A stretch of 64,000 bases of DNA from positions 311,378-375,377 of the forward strand of contig NZ_LMEV01000001.1 of assembly GCF_001426505.1 (NCBI RefSeq), read 5' to 3'. The DNA is from Variovorax sp. Root473 (lineage in GTDB: Bacteria > Pseudomonadota > Gammaproteobacteria > Burkholderiales > Burkholderiaceae_C). Both the position numbers and the translations under genes were made by a program. The notes below the pieces were generated by a model, which was not told where the DNA came from, did not search any database, and saw nothing but the letters and a program-made list of their open reading frames with translations. This document shows, one piece after another, positions 19,601 to 28,613 of the stretch (within the stretch, counting starts at the first letter, position 1; every line of letters starts with the position of its first letter).

Positions 19601-19896
19601 GCAACGGCCGCGCACTGCCCAAGGTGCAGGCCTTCGAACTGCCGCTGAACGAACTCGCGCAAATCGCCGAAAGCTCGGGCCTGCAGTGGGTCAACTCGGA
19701 CGCCGAACGCATCGCCCAGGCACGCACCGCGATCGCCGCCGAGCCGAAGCCGGTGCACGTGCCGCGCGAACGCCCGCCGGTGATCGTGCTGGACGAAGGT
19801 CCGCTGGTGCTGGTCGAAACTCGCCGCGACCTCGGTTCGATGGCGCTGCCGTTCGAGCAACAGCAGCAGCCGCAGGAACAGCAGCGCTCGCTCTGA
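16678..19896 (+). CDS. rne: Ribonuclease E
   Basis: Essential endoribonuclease for mRNA decay, rRNA and tRNA maturation and the degradosome scaffold. It has 1072 residues. The S1 domain is at about 35-125, catalytic Asp301 (VSVDVNSAR) and Asp344 (VIDFIDM) lie in the DNase I-like part, and the Zn-link is Cys402/Cys405 in CPRCGGSGH. After about residue 520 comes a low-complexity scaffold: a Pro/Ala linker, a short amphipathic [10 protein letters not shown] (about 565) that may bind the membrane, a long Arg/Gly/Glu-rich RNA-binding region and a conserved tail (about 985-1072). ATG at 16678 has a good ribosome site; the frame is open to 16630 without one. Confidence 0.97.
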   Translation: MKRMLINATQAEERRLAIVDGQKLLDYEIEIEGREQRKGNIYKAVVTRVEPSLEACFVDYGEDRHGFLPFKEISKQYFAEGVSASQARIQDVIREGQELTVQVEKEERGNKGAALTTFISLAGRYVVLMPNNPRGGGVSRRIEGDDRAELKEAMDQLEYPKGMSIIARTAGIGRSAPELQWDLNYLLKLWTAIDGAAKGGKGAFLIYQESSLVIRAIRDYFNHDIGDILIDTDDIYDQAQQFMAHVMPEHAARVKRYRDDAALFSRFQIEHQIESAYARTVQLPSGGAIVIDHTEALVSVDVNSARAIKGGDIEETATRTNLEAADEVARQMRLRDLGGLIVIDFIDMDESKNRREVESRLRDALRQDRARVQFGSISKFGLMEMSRQRLKPALSEGSSIPCPRCGGSGHIRDTESSALQILRIIQEESMKDNTAAVHVQVPVEVASFLLNEKRPEIAKIELKQRVTVLMVPNKTLETPNYKLERLKHDDPRLDHIEASYKMADEIEDPTSVTRRSQEPTNKQTPVIKGVLPDAPAPVVPPKPEAVRAAPAPAPVAPPAVVAPAPAQTGFMAWIKSFFGGASPAPAPAPAPSAIPVEAPKPRREGGRPGRDGEARGARGADGEQRRGGRGGEGGGRSGGRDGDRRGGRGGERREGGGGERRGEARNNEQRNDSTNPAREQREPREARAPRDGEQRRGGRGERREGGEGRNAPAEALLDGNLNLDAQQQQPAPGGDENGNAAAERAPRARGERRERGERGERGGERNERGERNGDAQQQQPRDEATAGDGERQPRNGRGDESRGPRGERNDGRRERRNDAPAANEGDARVAESAAAGDAEQGNNEGNEQQAPRREGEERRGRSRDRYGRDRRERGPRDDAGNGGSEANGAEAAPVAEGAVAAAEGQAERQPQQQLPLVAEAAAVAVVATTVEVREPAPQVQEQPRFERPAAPAPAPVAAPIVVEAAAKPAAAAPAGNGRALPKVQAFELPLNELAQIAESSGLQWVNSDAERIAQARTAIAAEPKPVHVPRERPPVIVLDEGPLVLVETRRDLGSMALPFEQQQQPQEQQRSL
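18484..19300 (+). repeat. Low-complexity Arg/Gly/Glu-rich repeat region inside rne
   Basis: About 270 codons built from degenerate repeats of GGCGAGCGCCG-type units (protein [21 protein letters not shown]). It is in frame and part of the RNase E scaffold domain. The high repeat content makes length variation between strains likely. Confidence 0.8.
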
Positions 19897-19911
19897 GTTC
19901 ACTGCTTCCTC

Positions 19912-19952
19912 GCAAATGAAAACGGCGCCTTCGTGGCGCCGTTTTCATTTGC
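19912..19952. terminator. Perfect bidirectional terminator after rne
   Basis: An 18-bp perfect inverted repeat (GCAAATGAAAACGGCGCC and its complement) around the 5-base loop TTCGT, beginning 15 bases after the rne stop. The stem is GC-rich at the loop end and A/T-rich at the base on both strands (AAAA upstream, TTTTCATTT downstream), so it can work in either direction. Confidence 0.92.
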
Positions 19953-19960
19953 TTCCGAAT

Positions 19961-20173
19961 TCAAGCCGGCTGCGGCAGTGCCTCGACGCCGGGCAGGTCC
20001 GGCAGCTCCAGGATCAGCTGCCCGAAGCGGCAAAGCGTCTTGCCGCTCTCGCGCCAGATCAGCGAAAAGTTCACGCCCGGCAACGGCGGCAGGCCACAGC
20101 GGCCATCAACGATCTTCGTGCCCGACTTTGCCCTTCCTCTCGCGTGAGCACCGTCACTGCGGGCCCCGCAGTT
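19961..20173 (-). pseudogene. C-terminal remnant of an unidentified gene between rne and hemY
   Basis: An open frame of 70 codons with no ATG start and strongly coding-like third positions. It ends VNFSLIWRESGKTLCRFGQ then LILELPDLPGVEALPQPA and stop. Upstream it runs into TGA at 20174-20176, and another frame (20283-20177) continues with coding-like sequence such as QQAETAGPAVTVLTREEG, which suggests a frameshifted, 5'-truncated gene. I do not recognise the family. The plus strand at 20175-20256 also has a short coding-like stretch (LLIFGNGKPSIQIEG). In many relatives molybdopterin genes follow rne; none is seen here. Confidence 0.4.
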
Positions 20174-20290
20174 TCAGCCTGCTGATCTTCGGCAACGGGA
20201 AGCCGTCGATTCAGATCGAGGGCGTGACAGCTGCCAAGGAATCCGCGCGCCCCTGATGAAACCAGGGCACACCGGGAATCCAAAAAGCAA
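20174..20290. other. Rest of the rne-hemY intergenic region
   Basis: Together with 19953-20173 this makes a gap of about 340 bp without an intact gene. It contains an imperfect hairpin (GCCCCTG with CCAGGGC near 20248-20268) shortly after the hemY stop that may help end the hem operon transcript, and fragments of coding-like sequence on both strands. Confidence 0.4.
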
Positions 20291-21577
20291 TCAGGGAGTG
20301 TTGTCGATCTGCGCCGCGCGCTTCCACGCGTCGGCCGCTTGCGCGTGGTCTTCGCGCGCCTCGGCCAACTGGGCCAGCGCGAGCCAGGCGCGCCGATAGA
20401 GGTCGGGGTCTTGCAGACCGAGTCCGGCCTGCGTGAGCAGTTGCTGGGCCTTGCCCCACAGCTGGCGCTTCATGCAGGCCATGCCGGCGAGGTACTGCAG
20501 GTTGGCGTCGCGCGGGTTGTTGCGCTGTGCGCTCTCGATGCGCGCGAGCCAGTCGGCATCGACCGAGTCGAGCCCCGCTTCGAGCGCGCGCGTGAGCTTC
20601 ACGCGCAGCGCATCGCCGAGGCCGCGCGGGTTCGCCACCATGCGCTCCCAGGCGGGCAGCAGCCAACCGCGTGCCAATGCCAGATCACCGCGCAGCGCGA
20701 CCATCCGCTGCGCCGCGTGGATGGCGACCTCGGGCATCTGGCGCTCGGCGGCATCGAGTTCGGACCATGCACGCAGCAGCTGCGCCGGGTCGTGTGCGCC
20801 GGTCAGCAGCTCGGTCGCGAGACCACGCACGATGCTTTGCGCCGCGGCGTCGGAGAAGGCACGGTGCTTGGCCAGCAGGCGCGCGGTGTCGAGCGCCTCG
20901 ACCGTGCGGCGGTCCTGCCGCGCGGCCTTGAGCCGCAACCGCAGCGCCAGCGTGCGGCGCTGCGCGCCCTGCGGCAGTTCTTCGAGGCGTGCGAGCGCGG
21001 CCGTGGGATCGCGGTCGTCGAGCGCCCAGCGTGCGGCGCGCAATTGCACGCCTTCGCGGGTTTCCGGGCTCGCGAGCACGGTGCGGTCGGCGCTTTCGTT
21101 CAGGGCCTGCTGCAGATGGGCGTCGCGCGCCGCCTTGTCCTGCAGGGCCTGCGCGCTTTCGGCGGCCAGCAGGTGCGACAGCACGCGGACCTGCTGCGCC
21201 TGCGGCAGGTCGGCACCGAGTGCGGCCAGTGTCTTTTCCTGGGTGAGCGCGGCCTGCGCGGCCTTGCGGGCGCGCGAGAAACGGCCGGCAATCAGCTGCA
21301 CCATCGCGTCGAGCAAGGCCGAGTGCAGCATGCGTTCCTTCTGCTGCAGCCGCCAATGGCGCGCCTGCGTGGGCAGCGAGAACAGCGCCGCGAGCGCGCG
21401 CAACGCCACGTGCAGCAGCACGAAGGTCAGCAGCAGGATCACGAGCACGAGGTTCAGCGAGAGATCGACCCGCCACGGCGGCCAGAACACGGTGATCGTG
21501 CCCTGGTTGTTGCCGGCGAACAGCGCCACCGCCGCGGCGACAGCGAACAGCGCGAGGAGCCAGATTGCAGCGCGCAT
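20291..21577 (-). CDS. hemY: HemY-type tetratricopeptide membrane protein
   Basis: 428 residues. Two N-terminal membrane helices (about 4-22 and 40-62) flank WPPWRVDLSLNL, the HemY_N signature, followed by an alpha-helical TPR-like region to the end (for example RARKAAQAAL, ARLEELPQGAQRRTLALRLRL, DLYRRAWLALAQLAEAREDHAQAADAWKRA). Despite the name it is not protoporphyrinogen oxidase; its role in late haem synthesis or envelope assembly is unresolved. It is the last gene of hemC-hemD-hemX-hemY, 7 bases after hemX. Confidence 0.93.
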   Translation of the reverse strand: MRAAIWLLALFAVAAAVALFAGNNQGTITVFWPPWRVDLSLNLVLVILLLTFVLLHVALRALAALFSLPTQARHWRLQQKERMLHSALLDAMVQLIAGRFSRARKAAQAALTQEKTLAALGADLPQAQQVRVLSHLLAAESAQALQDKAARDAHLQQALNESADRTVLASPETREGVQLRAARWALDDRDPTAALARLEELPQGAQRRTLALRLRLKAARQDRRTVEALDTARLLAKHRAFSDAAAQSIVRGLATELLTGAHDPAQLLRAWSELDAAERQMPEVAIHAAQRMVALRGDLALARGWLLPAWERMVANPRGLGDALRVKLTRALEAGLDSVDADWLARIESAQRNNPRDANLQYLAGMACMKRQLWGKAQQLLTQAGLGLQDPDLYRRAWLALAQLAEAREDHAQAADAWKRAAQIDNTP

Positions 21578-21584
21578 GAACGGA

Positions 21585-22691
21585 TCAGCGCCCGGCTGCC
21601 GCGGTGGTCAAGGCCGCGAGCGTGTCATCGATGCGCAATGGCTCGGTGCTGCGCACGAGCTGCTGCAGTTGCTGCAACTGCGTGGCGGCGGCCTGCGTGC
21701 GGCGCGAGGCCGGATCGAAATAGCGGTTGAGCGACGTGGCCACCTGGCCCAGCTCGCCGCGTGCGGCCTCCATCTGGCGCGACAGCAGCGACAGACGCGC
21801 GTTGAGCAACTTGAGCTTGAGGTTCTCGCGCAGGAAGTACGACTGCTCGGGCGCCAGCAGCACCGCCTCGGGGCTCTCGATGCGGCCGACGCGCACCAGC
21901 GAGCGGGCCTCGCCGCGCACGGTGAGCAGCAGGCGCTGCCACCAGGGCGCGTCGGCAGGAATGGGTTCGGGGCGCCAGGCGTTGACACCCGTGCCGCGCA
22001 CGGCCACCGCGTTGAGCGTTGGCAGGTCGTCCACGCTACGCACCAGCTCGTCGAGCTTTTGCAGGGCTTCGGCGCTGTCGGTGCTGGCACTGCTGCGCAG
22101 GCGGTCGGCGTCGCGCTGCATGGCGCGCTGCACGGGCGCGAGCCGCGGTTGCGCAGCGCGTGCAATGCGCAGGTCGCCTGCCTTGAGCGCGGCGAGCAGC
22201 GGTTCGAGGCTGCCCGTGACCTGTGCCTGCTGCAGCGCGAGGCGCACGGCGGATTCGATGTCGATGACGAGGTTCTCGTCGCGCGAACGCGAGAGGCTTT
22301 GGATGAGTTCTTCCAGCTGCGAGCGCTGCAGCGTGACTTCGGCCACCCGGGTCTCGATGAGGGCCACGCGGGCGGCGGCGTCGCGCACCGTATCGCTGGC
22401 CTGGCGCGCCAGCGTGCGCGCTTCCATCGACTGTGCGGTGGCCTCGGCGCTCTGGCGCGCAAGCTGTTCCTTCATGCCGCTGACCTTCTGCCACAGCGCG
22501 ATCGTCGACAACAACGCGATCAGCGCCACGAGAGCCACGAGGCCCATGCCGATGCGTGCCAGCAGGGTGGCTGCGGCCGCTTGTGCGGCGGGCGTCTGGT
22601 GCGGCGCCACCGTGGCGGGCACATGCGCCGTGGGGTGCGCCGTGGAGGCGGAAGGGGAAGAAAGGTCGTCGGACGGGGACGCGGCGCTCAT
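21585..22691 (-). CDS. hemX: HemX (uroporphyrinogen-III C-methyltransferase-like membrane protein)
   Basis: 368 residues. It has an Ala/Ser/Pro-rich cytoplasmic start, one membrane helix (about 46-67), a coiled-coil stretch (about 70-130, KEQLARQSAEATAQSMEAR) and the periplasmic HemX domain. No SAM-binding methyltransferase motif is seen, so the annotated methyltransferase name is historical. Its start overlaps the hemD stop by 4 bases. The frame remains open upstream through hemD, but that part is shadow sequence. Confidence 0.93.
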   Translation of the reverse strand: MSAASPSDDLSSPSASTAHPTAHVPATVAPHQTPAAQAAAATLLARIGMGLVALVALIALLSTIALWQKVSGMKEQLARQSAEATAQSMEARTLARQASDTVRDAAARVALIETRVAEVTLQRSQLEELIQSLSRSRDENLVIDIESAVRLALQQAQVTGSLEPLLAALKAGDLRIARAAQPRLAPVQRAMQRDADRLRSSASTDSAEALQKLDELVRSVDDLPTLNAVAVRGTGVNAWRPEPIPADAPWWQRLLLTVRGEARSLVRVGRIESPEAVLLAPEQSYFLRENLKLKLLNARLSLLSRQMEAARGELGQVATSLNRYFDPASRRTQAAATQLQQLQQLVRSTEPLRIDDTLAALTTAAAGR

Positions 22692-23458
22692 GCAAAGGAT
22701 TCTATCGACGCGATCAGTGCTTCCCGCAGGGGTGTGCAGACACGCAACGCCCCGAAACCCGCGGCCTGCGCGGCTTCGCCGATGCGTGCGTGCGTGACGA
22801 TGGCGCGCGCGGCCTGCCACGAGGTGCCGGGCAGTGCCCGCTGCAGGTTGCCGATCGCTTCCGAGCTGCTGAAGAGCCAGATGCCGTGCCCCGCAGCAGC
22901 CTTGGTCGCGATGCGGCATTGCGCATCGTCGAGTGCGGGCGCGAGGCGCCGGTAGGCCACGACGGTGTCGCGCACGCCGCCGGCAGCATCGATCTCCTGG
23001 GCGAGCCATTGGCGGCCAGCGGGCTGGCCGGCCTCGTCGCCGCCTCGCACGATGAGCACGCGCACACCGGGCGCCACCTGCCCATGGGCAAGCGCCCACA
23101 GCGCCTCGGAGTCGAAGCGCGTGGCGCCGGGTGGTGGCGCGTCGATGGCGGCGGGTGGCACGCCGACACGCAGCAGCGCGCGCTCGGTGCCGGGGCCGGT
23201 GGCCCAGAAGCGGCAACCGGCGAGGGTCGAGGTGCCCCGGTGCTGGAAGAAGTGGTCGACGGCGGTGGCGCTCACGAACATCAGCGCCGCGTAGTCCGCG
23301 AGCCGCGCCCACGCGGCTCGCAGCGGTGCCACATCGAGGGCCGGCGCAATGGCGATCAGCGGCAGCGCCACGGCCTCAAGGCCGGCCGACTGGAAATCGC
23401 GAACCCACGCCGCCGCTTCGTGCGCTGGCCGCGTGACGATGACGGGCCCTGCGCTCAT
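22688..23458 (-). CDS. hemD: Uroporphyrinogen-III synthase
   Basis: Closes and inverts ring D of hydroxymethylbilane to uroporphyrinogen III. It has 256 residues. Weakly conserved family features are present: VIVTRPAHEAAAWVRDF at the N-terminus, MFVSATAVDHFF (about 63-74) and WLFSSSEAIGNLQRALPG (about 198-215). ATG at 23458 lies 19 bases after the hemC stop, and the 3' end overlaps hemX by 4 bases. Confidence 0.93.
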   Translation of the reverse strand: MSAGPVIVTRPAHEAAAWVRDFQSAGLEAVALPLIAIAPALDVAPLRAAWARLADYAALMFVSATAVDHFFQHRGTSTLAGCRFWATGPGTERALLRVGVPPAAIDAPPPGATRFDSEALWALAHGQVAPGVRVLIVRGGDEAGQPAGRQWLAQEIDAAGGVRDTVVAYRRLAPALDDAQCRIATKAAAGHGIWLFSSSEAIGNLQRALPGTSWQAARAIVTHARIGEAAQAAGFGALRVCTPLREALIASIESFA

Positions 23459-23477
23459 CGCCCAGCGCCCCCGAGGG

Positions 23478-24383
23478 TCAGTGGGCACCGGCGTCGCGCA
23501 GCAGGCCGGCGGCGTGCTGGCCGAGGGCGTCGGCCGTCGCGAAGTCGGCGGCCTCGGCCTGGGCCTGCACACGCACCAGGGGCGCATCGCCTTCCGGGTC
23601 GCCCCAGGCGGCGTCGATGCGCAGCGTGCCGTCGGCCTGCCGGCGCGCATGGGCGGCGAGCGGCATGGAGCAGCTGCCGCCCATCGCGCGGCTCACGGCG
23701 CGCTCGGCGGTGGTCGAGAGCCAGTCGCCGCGGTGCGCCAGCGGGGCCAGCAGGTCGATGAGGTCCTGGCGGTCGGCGCGCACCTCGATGCCGAGGGCGC
23801 CCTGCCCGGCGGCCGGCAGCATGGTGTCGGGGTCGAAGGCGACGCGGATGCGGTCTTCGAGACCGAGCCGCTTGAGCCCGGCCGCCGCAAGCACGATGGC
23901 ATCGTAGTGGCCTTCGTCGAGCTTGCGCAGGCGGGTGTCGAGGTTGCCGCGCAGCGGTTCGATGCGCAGGTCGGGCCGCTGCGCGCGCAGCAGCACCACG
24001 CGGCGCAGGCTCGAGGTGCCGATCACCGCGCCTTGCGGCAGTTCGTCGAGCGAGGCGTAGCGCGGCGACACCAGCGCGTCGCGCGGGTCTTCGCGCTCCA
24101 GCACGCAGGCCAGCGTGAAGCCCTCGGGCAGTTCCATCGGCACATCCTTGAGCGAATGCACGGCGATGTCGGCGCGCCCGTCTTCGAGCGCGGCTTCGAG
24201 TTCCTTGACGAAGAGGCCCTTGCCGCCGACCTTGCTCAACGTGCGGTCCAGGATCTGGTCACCACGGGTCGTCATGCCCAGCAGGCTGACGCTGTGGCCC
24301 CGTTCTTGCAAAAGCGTTTGCACGTGTTCGGCCTGCCACAGGGCCAGCCGGCTTTCGCGCGTGGCGATCACGATGTTGCTCAA
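23478..24383 (-). CDS. hemC: Porphobilinogen deaminase (hydroxymethylbilane synthase)
   Basis: Polymerises four porphobilinogens on a covalent dipyrromethane cofactor. It has 301 residues from the TTG at 24383, which is preceded by GGGAG at good spacing; a TTG at 24395 is also in frame but overlaps that ribosome site. Motifs: [12 protein letters not shown] at the start, [15 protein letters not shown] and the cofactor-attachment Cys in [12 protein letters not shown] (about residue 240). It heads the haem operon and is divergent from ppc with about 106 bp between. Confidence 0.95.
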   Translation of the reverse strand: MSNIVIATRESRLALWQAEHVQTLLQERGHSVSLLGMTTRGDQILDRTLSKVGGKGLFVKELEAALEDGRADIAVHSLKDVPMELPEGFTLACVLEREDPRDALVSPRYASLDELPQGAVIGTSSLRRVVLLRAQRPDLRIEPLRGNLDTRLRKLDEGHYDAIVLAAAGLKRLGLEDRIRVAFDPDTMLPAAGQGALGIEVRADRQDLIDLLAPLAHRGDWLSTTAERAVSRAMGGSCSMPLAAHARRQADGTLRIDAAWGDPEGDAPLVRVQAQAEAADFATADALGQHAAGLLRDAGAH

Positions 24384-24489
24384 GATCGCTCCCAAAAAAG
24401 TACATGGTTTCTGACCTCCGGAATGCTAGCATGTTGCGCCGCAGCAACGGAGGCGGCGCGTCCATTCAAGTCCCCAGGAACAACACCGA

Positions 24490-27336
24490 ATGAAAGCCAG
24501 CAAGACTCCTGCATCTCCCGCCAAGCGTCGCCAGACCGAAGACCAGCCATTGATCGACGACATCCGGCTGTTGGGCCGAATCCTCGGCGACGTGATCCGG
24601 GAGCAGGAGGGTGACGAAACCTATGCGCTGGTCGAGAAGATCCGCACGCTGTCGGTGTCGTTCCGGCGCGACGCCGACCATGCCGCCGACCGCGCGCTGA
24701 AGAACCTGCTCAAGGGCCTGAGCGCTGCCGAAACGGTGCGCGTGATCCGCGCGTTCACCTACTTCAGCCACCTGGCCAACCTGGCCGAAGACCGCCACCA
24801 GATCCGCCGCCGCACCGAAGCCGAACGCGAAGGCGTGCAGGCCGAGGGCGACCTGCAGACTGCCCTGGTGCGCATCCGCAAGGCGGGCGTGAAGCCCGAC
24901 GACATCGTCGCCTCGCTGGCCCACAGCTACGTGTCGCCCGTGCTCACCGCGCACCCCACCGAAGTGCAGCGCAAGAGCATCCTCGACGCCGAGCGCGCCA
25001 TCGCCCTGCTGCTGACGGCGCGCGACGAGATCAAGCTGCGCCAGAACGCCTATGCAGGCGGAAAAGACGCACTTTCGCCGATCGAGCTGGCCGACAACGA
25101 AACCCAGATGCGCATCCGCGTCACGCAGATCTGGCAGACGCGCCTCTTGCGCTTCTCCAAGCTCACCGTGGCCGACGAGATCGAGAACGCGCTGAGCTAC
25201 TACGAAGCCACCTTCCTGCGCGAAATTCCGCGCGTGTACGCCGACCTCGAGAAGGCGCTGGTCCAGGGCGGCGTCACGCCCTCGGTCGCGCCCTTCCTGC
25301 GCATGGGCCAGTGGATCGGCGGCGACCGCGACGGCAACCCCAACGTCACGGCCGACACGCTCGACTACGCGCTGAGCCGCCAGTCGGAACTGGCGCTGCG
25401 CCACTACCTCACGGAGGTGCACTATCTCGGCGGCGAACTGTCGCTGTCGGCCACGCTGGTCGACGTGTCGGTCGAGATGCAGGCCCTGGCCGAGCGCTCG
25501 CCCGACACCAGCGAGCACCGCAAGGACGAGCCCTACCGCCGCGCGCTCACCGGCGTGTACGCGCGCCTGGCCGCCACGCTGCGCGAGCTCAGCGGCGGCG
25601 AGGCCGCGCGCCATGCGGTCGCGCCGCAGAACCCGTATGCCAATGCCGAAGAGTTCCTGGCCGAGCTGCGCACCATCGAGGAATCGCTGGTCGAGAAGCA
25701 CGGCACCGTGCTGGCAGCGCCGCGCCTGCGCCCGCTGATCCGCGCGGTGGAAGTGTTCGGCTTCCACCTGGCCACGGTCGACCTGCGCCAGAGTTCCGAC
25801 AAGCACGAGGCCGTGATCGCCGAACTGCTGGCCACCGCGCGCATCGAACCCTCGTACGCCTCGCTGGCCGAAGAGGCCAAGCAGACGCTGCTGCTCAAGC
25901 TGCTGGACGACGCGCGCCCGCTGCGCGTGCCCGACGCCGACTACTCGCCGCTCGCCCGGAGCGAGCTGGCCATCTTCGCCGCCGCGCGCACGGCCCGTGC
26001 GCGCTACGGCGCGGCGGCCATCCGCCACTACATCATCAGCCACACCGAAACGGTGAGCGACCTGCTCGAAGCGCTGCTGCTGCAGAAGGAAGTGGGCCTT
26101 CTGCGCGGCGCGATGGACAGCAACGCGACCTGCGACCTCATCGTGGTGCCGCTGTTCGAGACCATCGAGGACCTGCGCAACGCCGCGCCCATCGTGCGCG
26201 CCTTCTACGCGCTGCCGAACATCCAGTCGCTCATCGAGCGCTCGGGCGGCGAGCAGGACGTGATGCTCGGCTACAGCGACAGCAACAAGGACGGCGGCAT
26301 CTTCACCAGCAACTGGGAGCTGTACCGCGCGGGCATCGCGCTGGTGTCGCTGTTCGACGAGCTGAACAAGAAGAAAAAGAACCCGATCCGCCTGCGCATG
26401 TTCCACGGCCGCGGCGGCACGGTGGGACGCGGCGGCGGCCCGAGCTACCAGGCCATCCTGGCGCAGCCGCCCGGCACGGTGCGCGGCCAGATCCGCCTCA
26501 CCGAGCAGGGCGAAGTCATCGGCTCGAAGTACGCCAACCGCGAGATCGGCCGGCGCAACCTCGAGACGCTGGTGGCCGCCACCCTCGAAGCCACGCTGCT
26601 GCCGCAGGGCAAGCCGGCGCCGGCCACCTTCCTGTCGGCCGCGGGCGAGCTCTCGACCGCGAGCATGGCCGCGTACCGCAAGCTGGTGTACGAGACCCCG
26701 GGCTTCGGCGACTACTTCTTCGGCTCCACGCCGATCCGCGAGATCGCCGAACTCAACATCGGCTCGCGCCCCGCCTCGCGCAACCCGAGCCACAAGATCG
26801 ACGACCTGCGCGCAGTGCCGTGGAGCTTCAGCTGGGGCCAGTGCCGCCTCACGCTGCCGGGCTGGTTCGGCTTCGGCTCGGGCGTGGAGCAGTTCCTGGC
26901 CGCCGCCGGCAACGCCGCGGGCCGCAAGGAGCGACAGGCGCTGCTGCAGCGCATGTACGCGCAGTGGCCGTTCTTTCGCACGCTGCTGTCGAACATGGAC
27001 ATGGTGCTCGCCAAGAGCGACCTCGCGCTGGCCTCGCGCTACGCCGAGCTGGTCACCGACCGCAAGCTGCGCCAGAAGGTGTTCTCGATGATCGAGAGCG
27101 AATGGCAGCGCACTTCGGACGCGCTCACGCTCATCACGGGTGCCAAGCAGCGGCTCGAGGGCAATGCCGAAATGCAGCGCTCGGTGCGCCACCGCTTCCC
27201 GTACATCGACCCGCTGCACCACCTGCAGGTCGAGCTGATGCGGCGTTACCGCGCGGGCGACGGCGGCGAACGGCTGCAGCGCGGCATCCACATCTCGATC
27301 AACGGGGTGGCGGCGGGCCTGCGCAACACGGGCTGA
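24490..27336 (+). CDS. ppc: Phosphoenolpyruvate carboxylase
   Basis: Anaplerotic enzyme making oxaloacetate from PEP and bicarbonate. It has 948 residues, slightly longer than E. coli Ppc (883). Active-site motifs are present: [12 protein letters not shown] (catalytic His near 157), [10 protein letters not shown] (about 277), YSDSNKDGG (about 596) and the [14 protein letters not shown] glycine loop (about 638). The C-terminal tail ends in the conserved NTG. AGGAA precedes the ATG. An intrinsic terminator follows. Confidence 0.97.
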   Translation: MKASKTPASPAKRRQTEDQPLIDDIRLLGRILGDVIREQEGDETYALVEKIRTLSVSFRRDADHAADRALKNLLKGLSAAETVRVIRAFTYFSHLANLAEDRHQIRRRTEAEREGVQAEGDLQTALVRIRKAGVKPDDIVASLAHSYVSPVLTAHPTEVQRKSILDAERAIALLLTARDEIKLRQNAYAGGKDALSPIELADNETQMRIRVTQIWQTRLLRFSKLTVADEIENALSYYEATFLREIPRVYADLEKALVQGGVTPSVAPFLRMGQWIGGDRDGNPNVTADTLDYALSRQSELALRHYLTEVHYLGGELSLSATLVDVSVEMQALAERSPDTSEHRKDEPYRRALTGVYARLAATLRELSGGEAARHAVAPQNPYANAEEFLAELRTIEESLVEKHGTVLAAPRLRPLIRAVEVFGFHLATVDLRQSSDKHEAVIAELLATARIEPSYASLAEEAKQTLLLKLLDDARPLRVPDADYSPLARSELAIFAAARTARARYGAAAIRHYIISHTETVSDLLEALLLQKEVGLLRGAMDSNATCDLIVVPLFETIEDLRNAAPIVRAFYALPNIQSLIERSGGEQDVMLGYSDSNKDGGIFTSNWELYRAGIALVSLFDELNKKKKNPIRLRMFHGRGGTVGRGGGPSYQAILAQPPGTVRGQIRLTEQGEVIGSKYANREIGRRNLETLVAATLEATLLPQGKPAPATFLSAAGELSTASMAAYRKLVYETPGFGDYFFGSTPIREIAELNIGSRPASRNPSHKIDDLRAVPWSFSWGQCRLTLPGWFGFGSGVEQFLAAAGNAAGRKERQALLQRMYAQWPFFRTLLSNMDMVLAKSDLALASRYAELVTDRKLRQKVFSMIESEWQRTSDALTLITGAKQRLEGNAEMQRSVRHRFPYIDPLHHLQVELMRRYRAGDGGERLQRGIHISINGVAAGLRNTG

Positions 27337-27360
27337 TGCGCTGGCGTGCATTCGTGACGA

Positions 27361-27383
27361 CGGGCCCTGCGGGGCCCGTTTTT
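27361..27383 (+). terminator. Intrinsic terminator after ppc
   Basis: CGGGCCC pairs with GGGCCCG around the loop TGCG and is followed by TTTTT. It begins about 25 bases after the ppc stop, so the GFA-like gene downstream is a separate transcription unit. Confidence 0.9.
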
Positions 27384-27459
27384 CATGCGCGGCGCGAACA
27401 GGCACACAGGCGCATAGACTCGCAGCCTCACGCCCCCGCGACCCCCACAAGGAAAAGCC

Positions 27460-27861
27460 ATGAAAGGCTCCTGCCTCTGCGGCACCATCCGGTACGAGGC
27501 CACGCGCCTCGCCGGTCCCATCGTCCACTGTCATTGCCAGACCTGCCGCAAGGCCCACAGCGCGGCCTTCACGAGCACCGCACGCGCCGACCGTTCCGAG
27601 TTCCGCTGGACCGCGGGCGAAGACGCCCTCGGCTCCTTCGAATCGACGCCGGGCAAGCTGCGCCACTTCTGCACCCGCTGCGGCACGCACCTCGTGGCCG
27701 AGTGGGTGACGCAGCCGCAGGTGATCCTGCGCGTGGCCTCGCTCGACGACGATCCCGGCACGCGTCCGAGCGCGCACATCTGGACCTCGCACGAGGTGCC
27801 CTGGCTGGACCACGGCGCCGGCATTCCCTCCTTTCCCGAAGCGGCAGCGCCCAAGCCATGA
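27460..27861 (+). CDS. GFA/CENP-V-domain zinc protein
   Basis: 133 residues with the glutathione-dependent formaldehyde-activating (GFA) fold. Zinc-ligand cysteines are all visible: Cys5 and Cys7 (GSCLCGTI), Cys24, Cys26 and Cys29 (HCHCQTC), Cys71 and Cys74 (FCTRCGTH). The family is broad and few members have a proven reaction, so catalysis on formaldehyde adducts is only a possibility. AAGGAAAAG precedes the ATG. It overlaps the next gene by 4 bases (ATGA). Confidence 0.9.
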   Translation: MKGSCLCGTIRYEATRLAGPIVHCHCQTCRKAHSAAFTSTARADRSEFRWTAGEDALGSFESTPGKLRHFCTRCGTHLVAEWVTQPQVILRVASLDDDPGTRPSAHIWTSHEVPWLDHGAGIPSFPEAAAPKP

Positions 27862-28403
27862 GCACCAAGATCCAGTCCCGCCGCAAGCTCATCGTCGCCG
27901 TGCTGCTGTGCGTGGCCGTCGGCGGTGCCCTCGTGCGCCACTACGCCGCGCCCGGCTCCACCACGCGCGACATCGGCACGCTGCTGATGGTGCTGTGGGT
28001 GCCGATCATCGGCAACGTGATCGCGTGGCTCATCGGCAAGCTCCCGCGGCGCACGCCGAAGCCGGCCCCGCCCGCGGGCTTCGACACACTGCCCGAGTTC
28101 ACGCCGCACCTGCAGGCGGCACTCACCTTCCGCCGTCCTTCCGTGCCCGCGCAGGACGTGCCGCTGGGCCCCGGCGAATACCGGGGCGCGCTGGTGCTCG
28201 GCACCGAAGGCTTCTCGGCGCGCTGGCGCGTGCCGTCGGGCACATCGCTCGCGCGCGGCACGCCGGTCGCGCTCGACATCGAGTTCCTCTCGCCGGTCGT
28301 CGCGCAACCGAAGTTCACGCAGGGCACGGCCTTCCGCGTGCTGGTCGACGAGTCGTTCGTGGCCGACGGCCAGGCGCTGCAGTTGCGTCCCGCCCACACC
28401 TGA
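27858..28403 (+). CDS. Predicted membrane protein of unknown function
   Basis: 181 residues. Two membrane helices near the N-terminus (about 10-27 and 40-60) precede a soluble domain of about 110 residues rich in beta-like segments (GEYRGALVLGTEGFSARWR, FRVLVDESFVADGQAL). The domain has no motif that I recognise. The start overlaps the stop of the GFA gene, so both proteins are probably made together. Confidence 0.75.
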   Translation: MSTKIQSRRKLIVAVLLCVAVGGALVRHYAAPGSTTRDIGTLLMVLWVPIIGNVIAWLIGKLPRRTPKPAPPAGFDTLPEFTPHLQAALTFRRPSVPAQDVPLGPGEYRGALVLGTEGFSARWRVPSGTSLARGTPVALDIEFLSPVVAQPKFTQGTAFRVLVDESFVADGQALQLRPAHT

Positions 28404-28552
28404 GTTCGTCGGCACGAAAAACGGTGAGGGTCAAAGGCGCCATCGCCGCGCCGTTGGACGGTTCCAGTCATCAAAGGGGTCGATTGTTCGCCTCAGGGAA
28501 ACTGTCTACTGCTCCACCGCCCCTTGGTCGCAAGGCGGCCCGCTCGCACACT

Positions 28553-28576
28553 CCAATGCCCCCTCACCGGCATTGG
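28553..28576 (+). repeat. Inverted repeat upstream of the MFS gene
   Basis: CCAATGCC and GGCATTGG form perfect 8-bp arms around 8 bases, about 38 bp before the MFS start. It has no U-run, so it is more likely an operator or leader hairpin than a terminator. Confidence 0.35.
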
Positions 28577-28613
28577 CGCCTTCATCGCCGATGCGTTCAA
28601 GGACAGCATCTCC

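Noticed and set aside
16366..19902. A minus-strand open frame of 1178 codons antisense to rne
   Set aside because: It is the complement of the repetitive Arg/Glu-rich region of RNase E. Its composition is Ala/Val/Arg/Leu-biased with no domain.
24466..27813. A minus-strand open frame of 1115 codons opposite ppc
   Set aside because: The ppc product matches its family along the full length; the antisense translation is His/Arg/Gly-rich without motifs.
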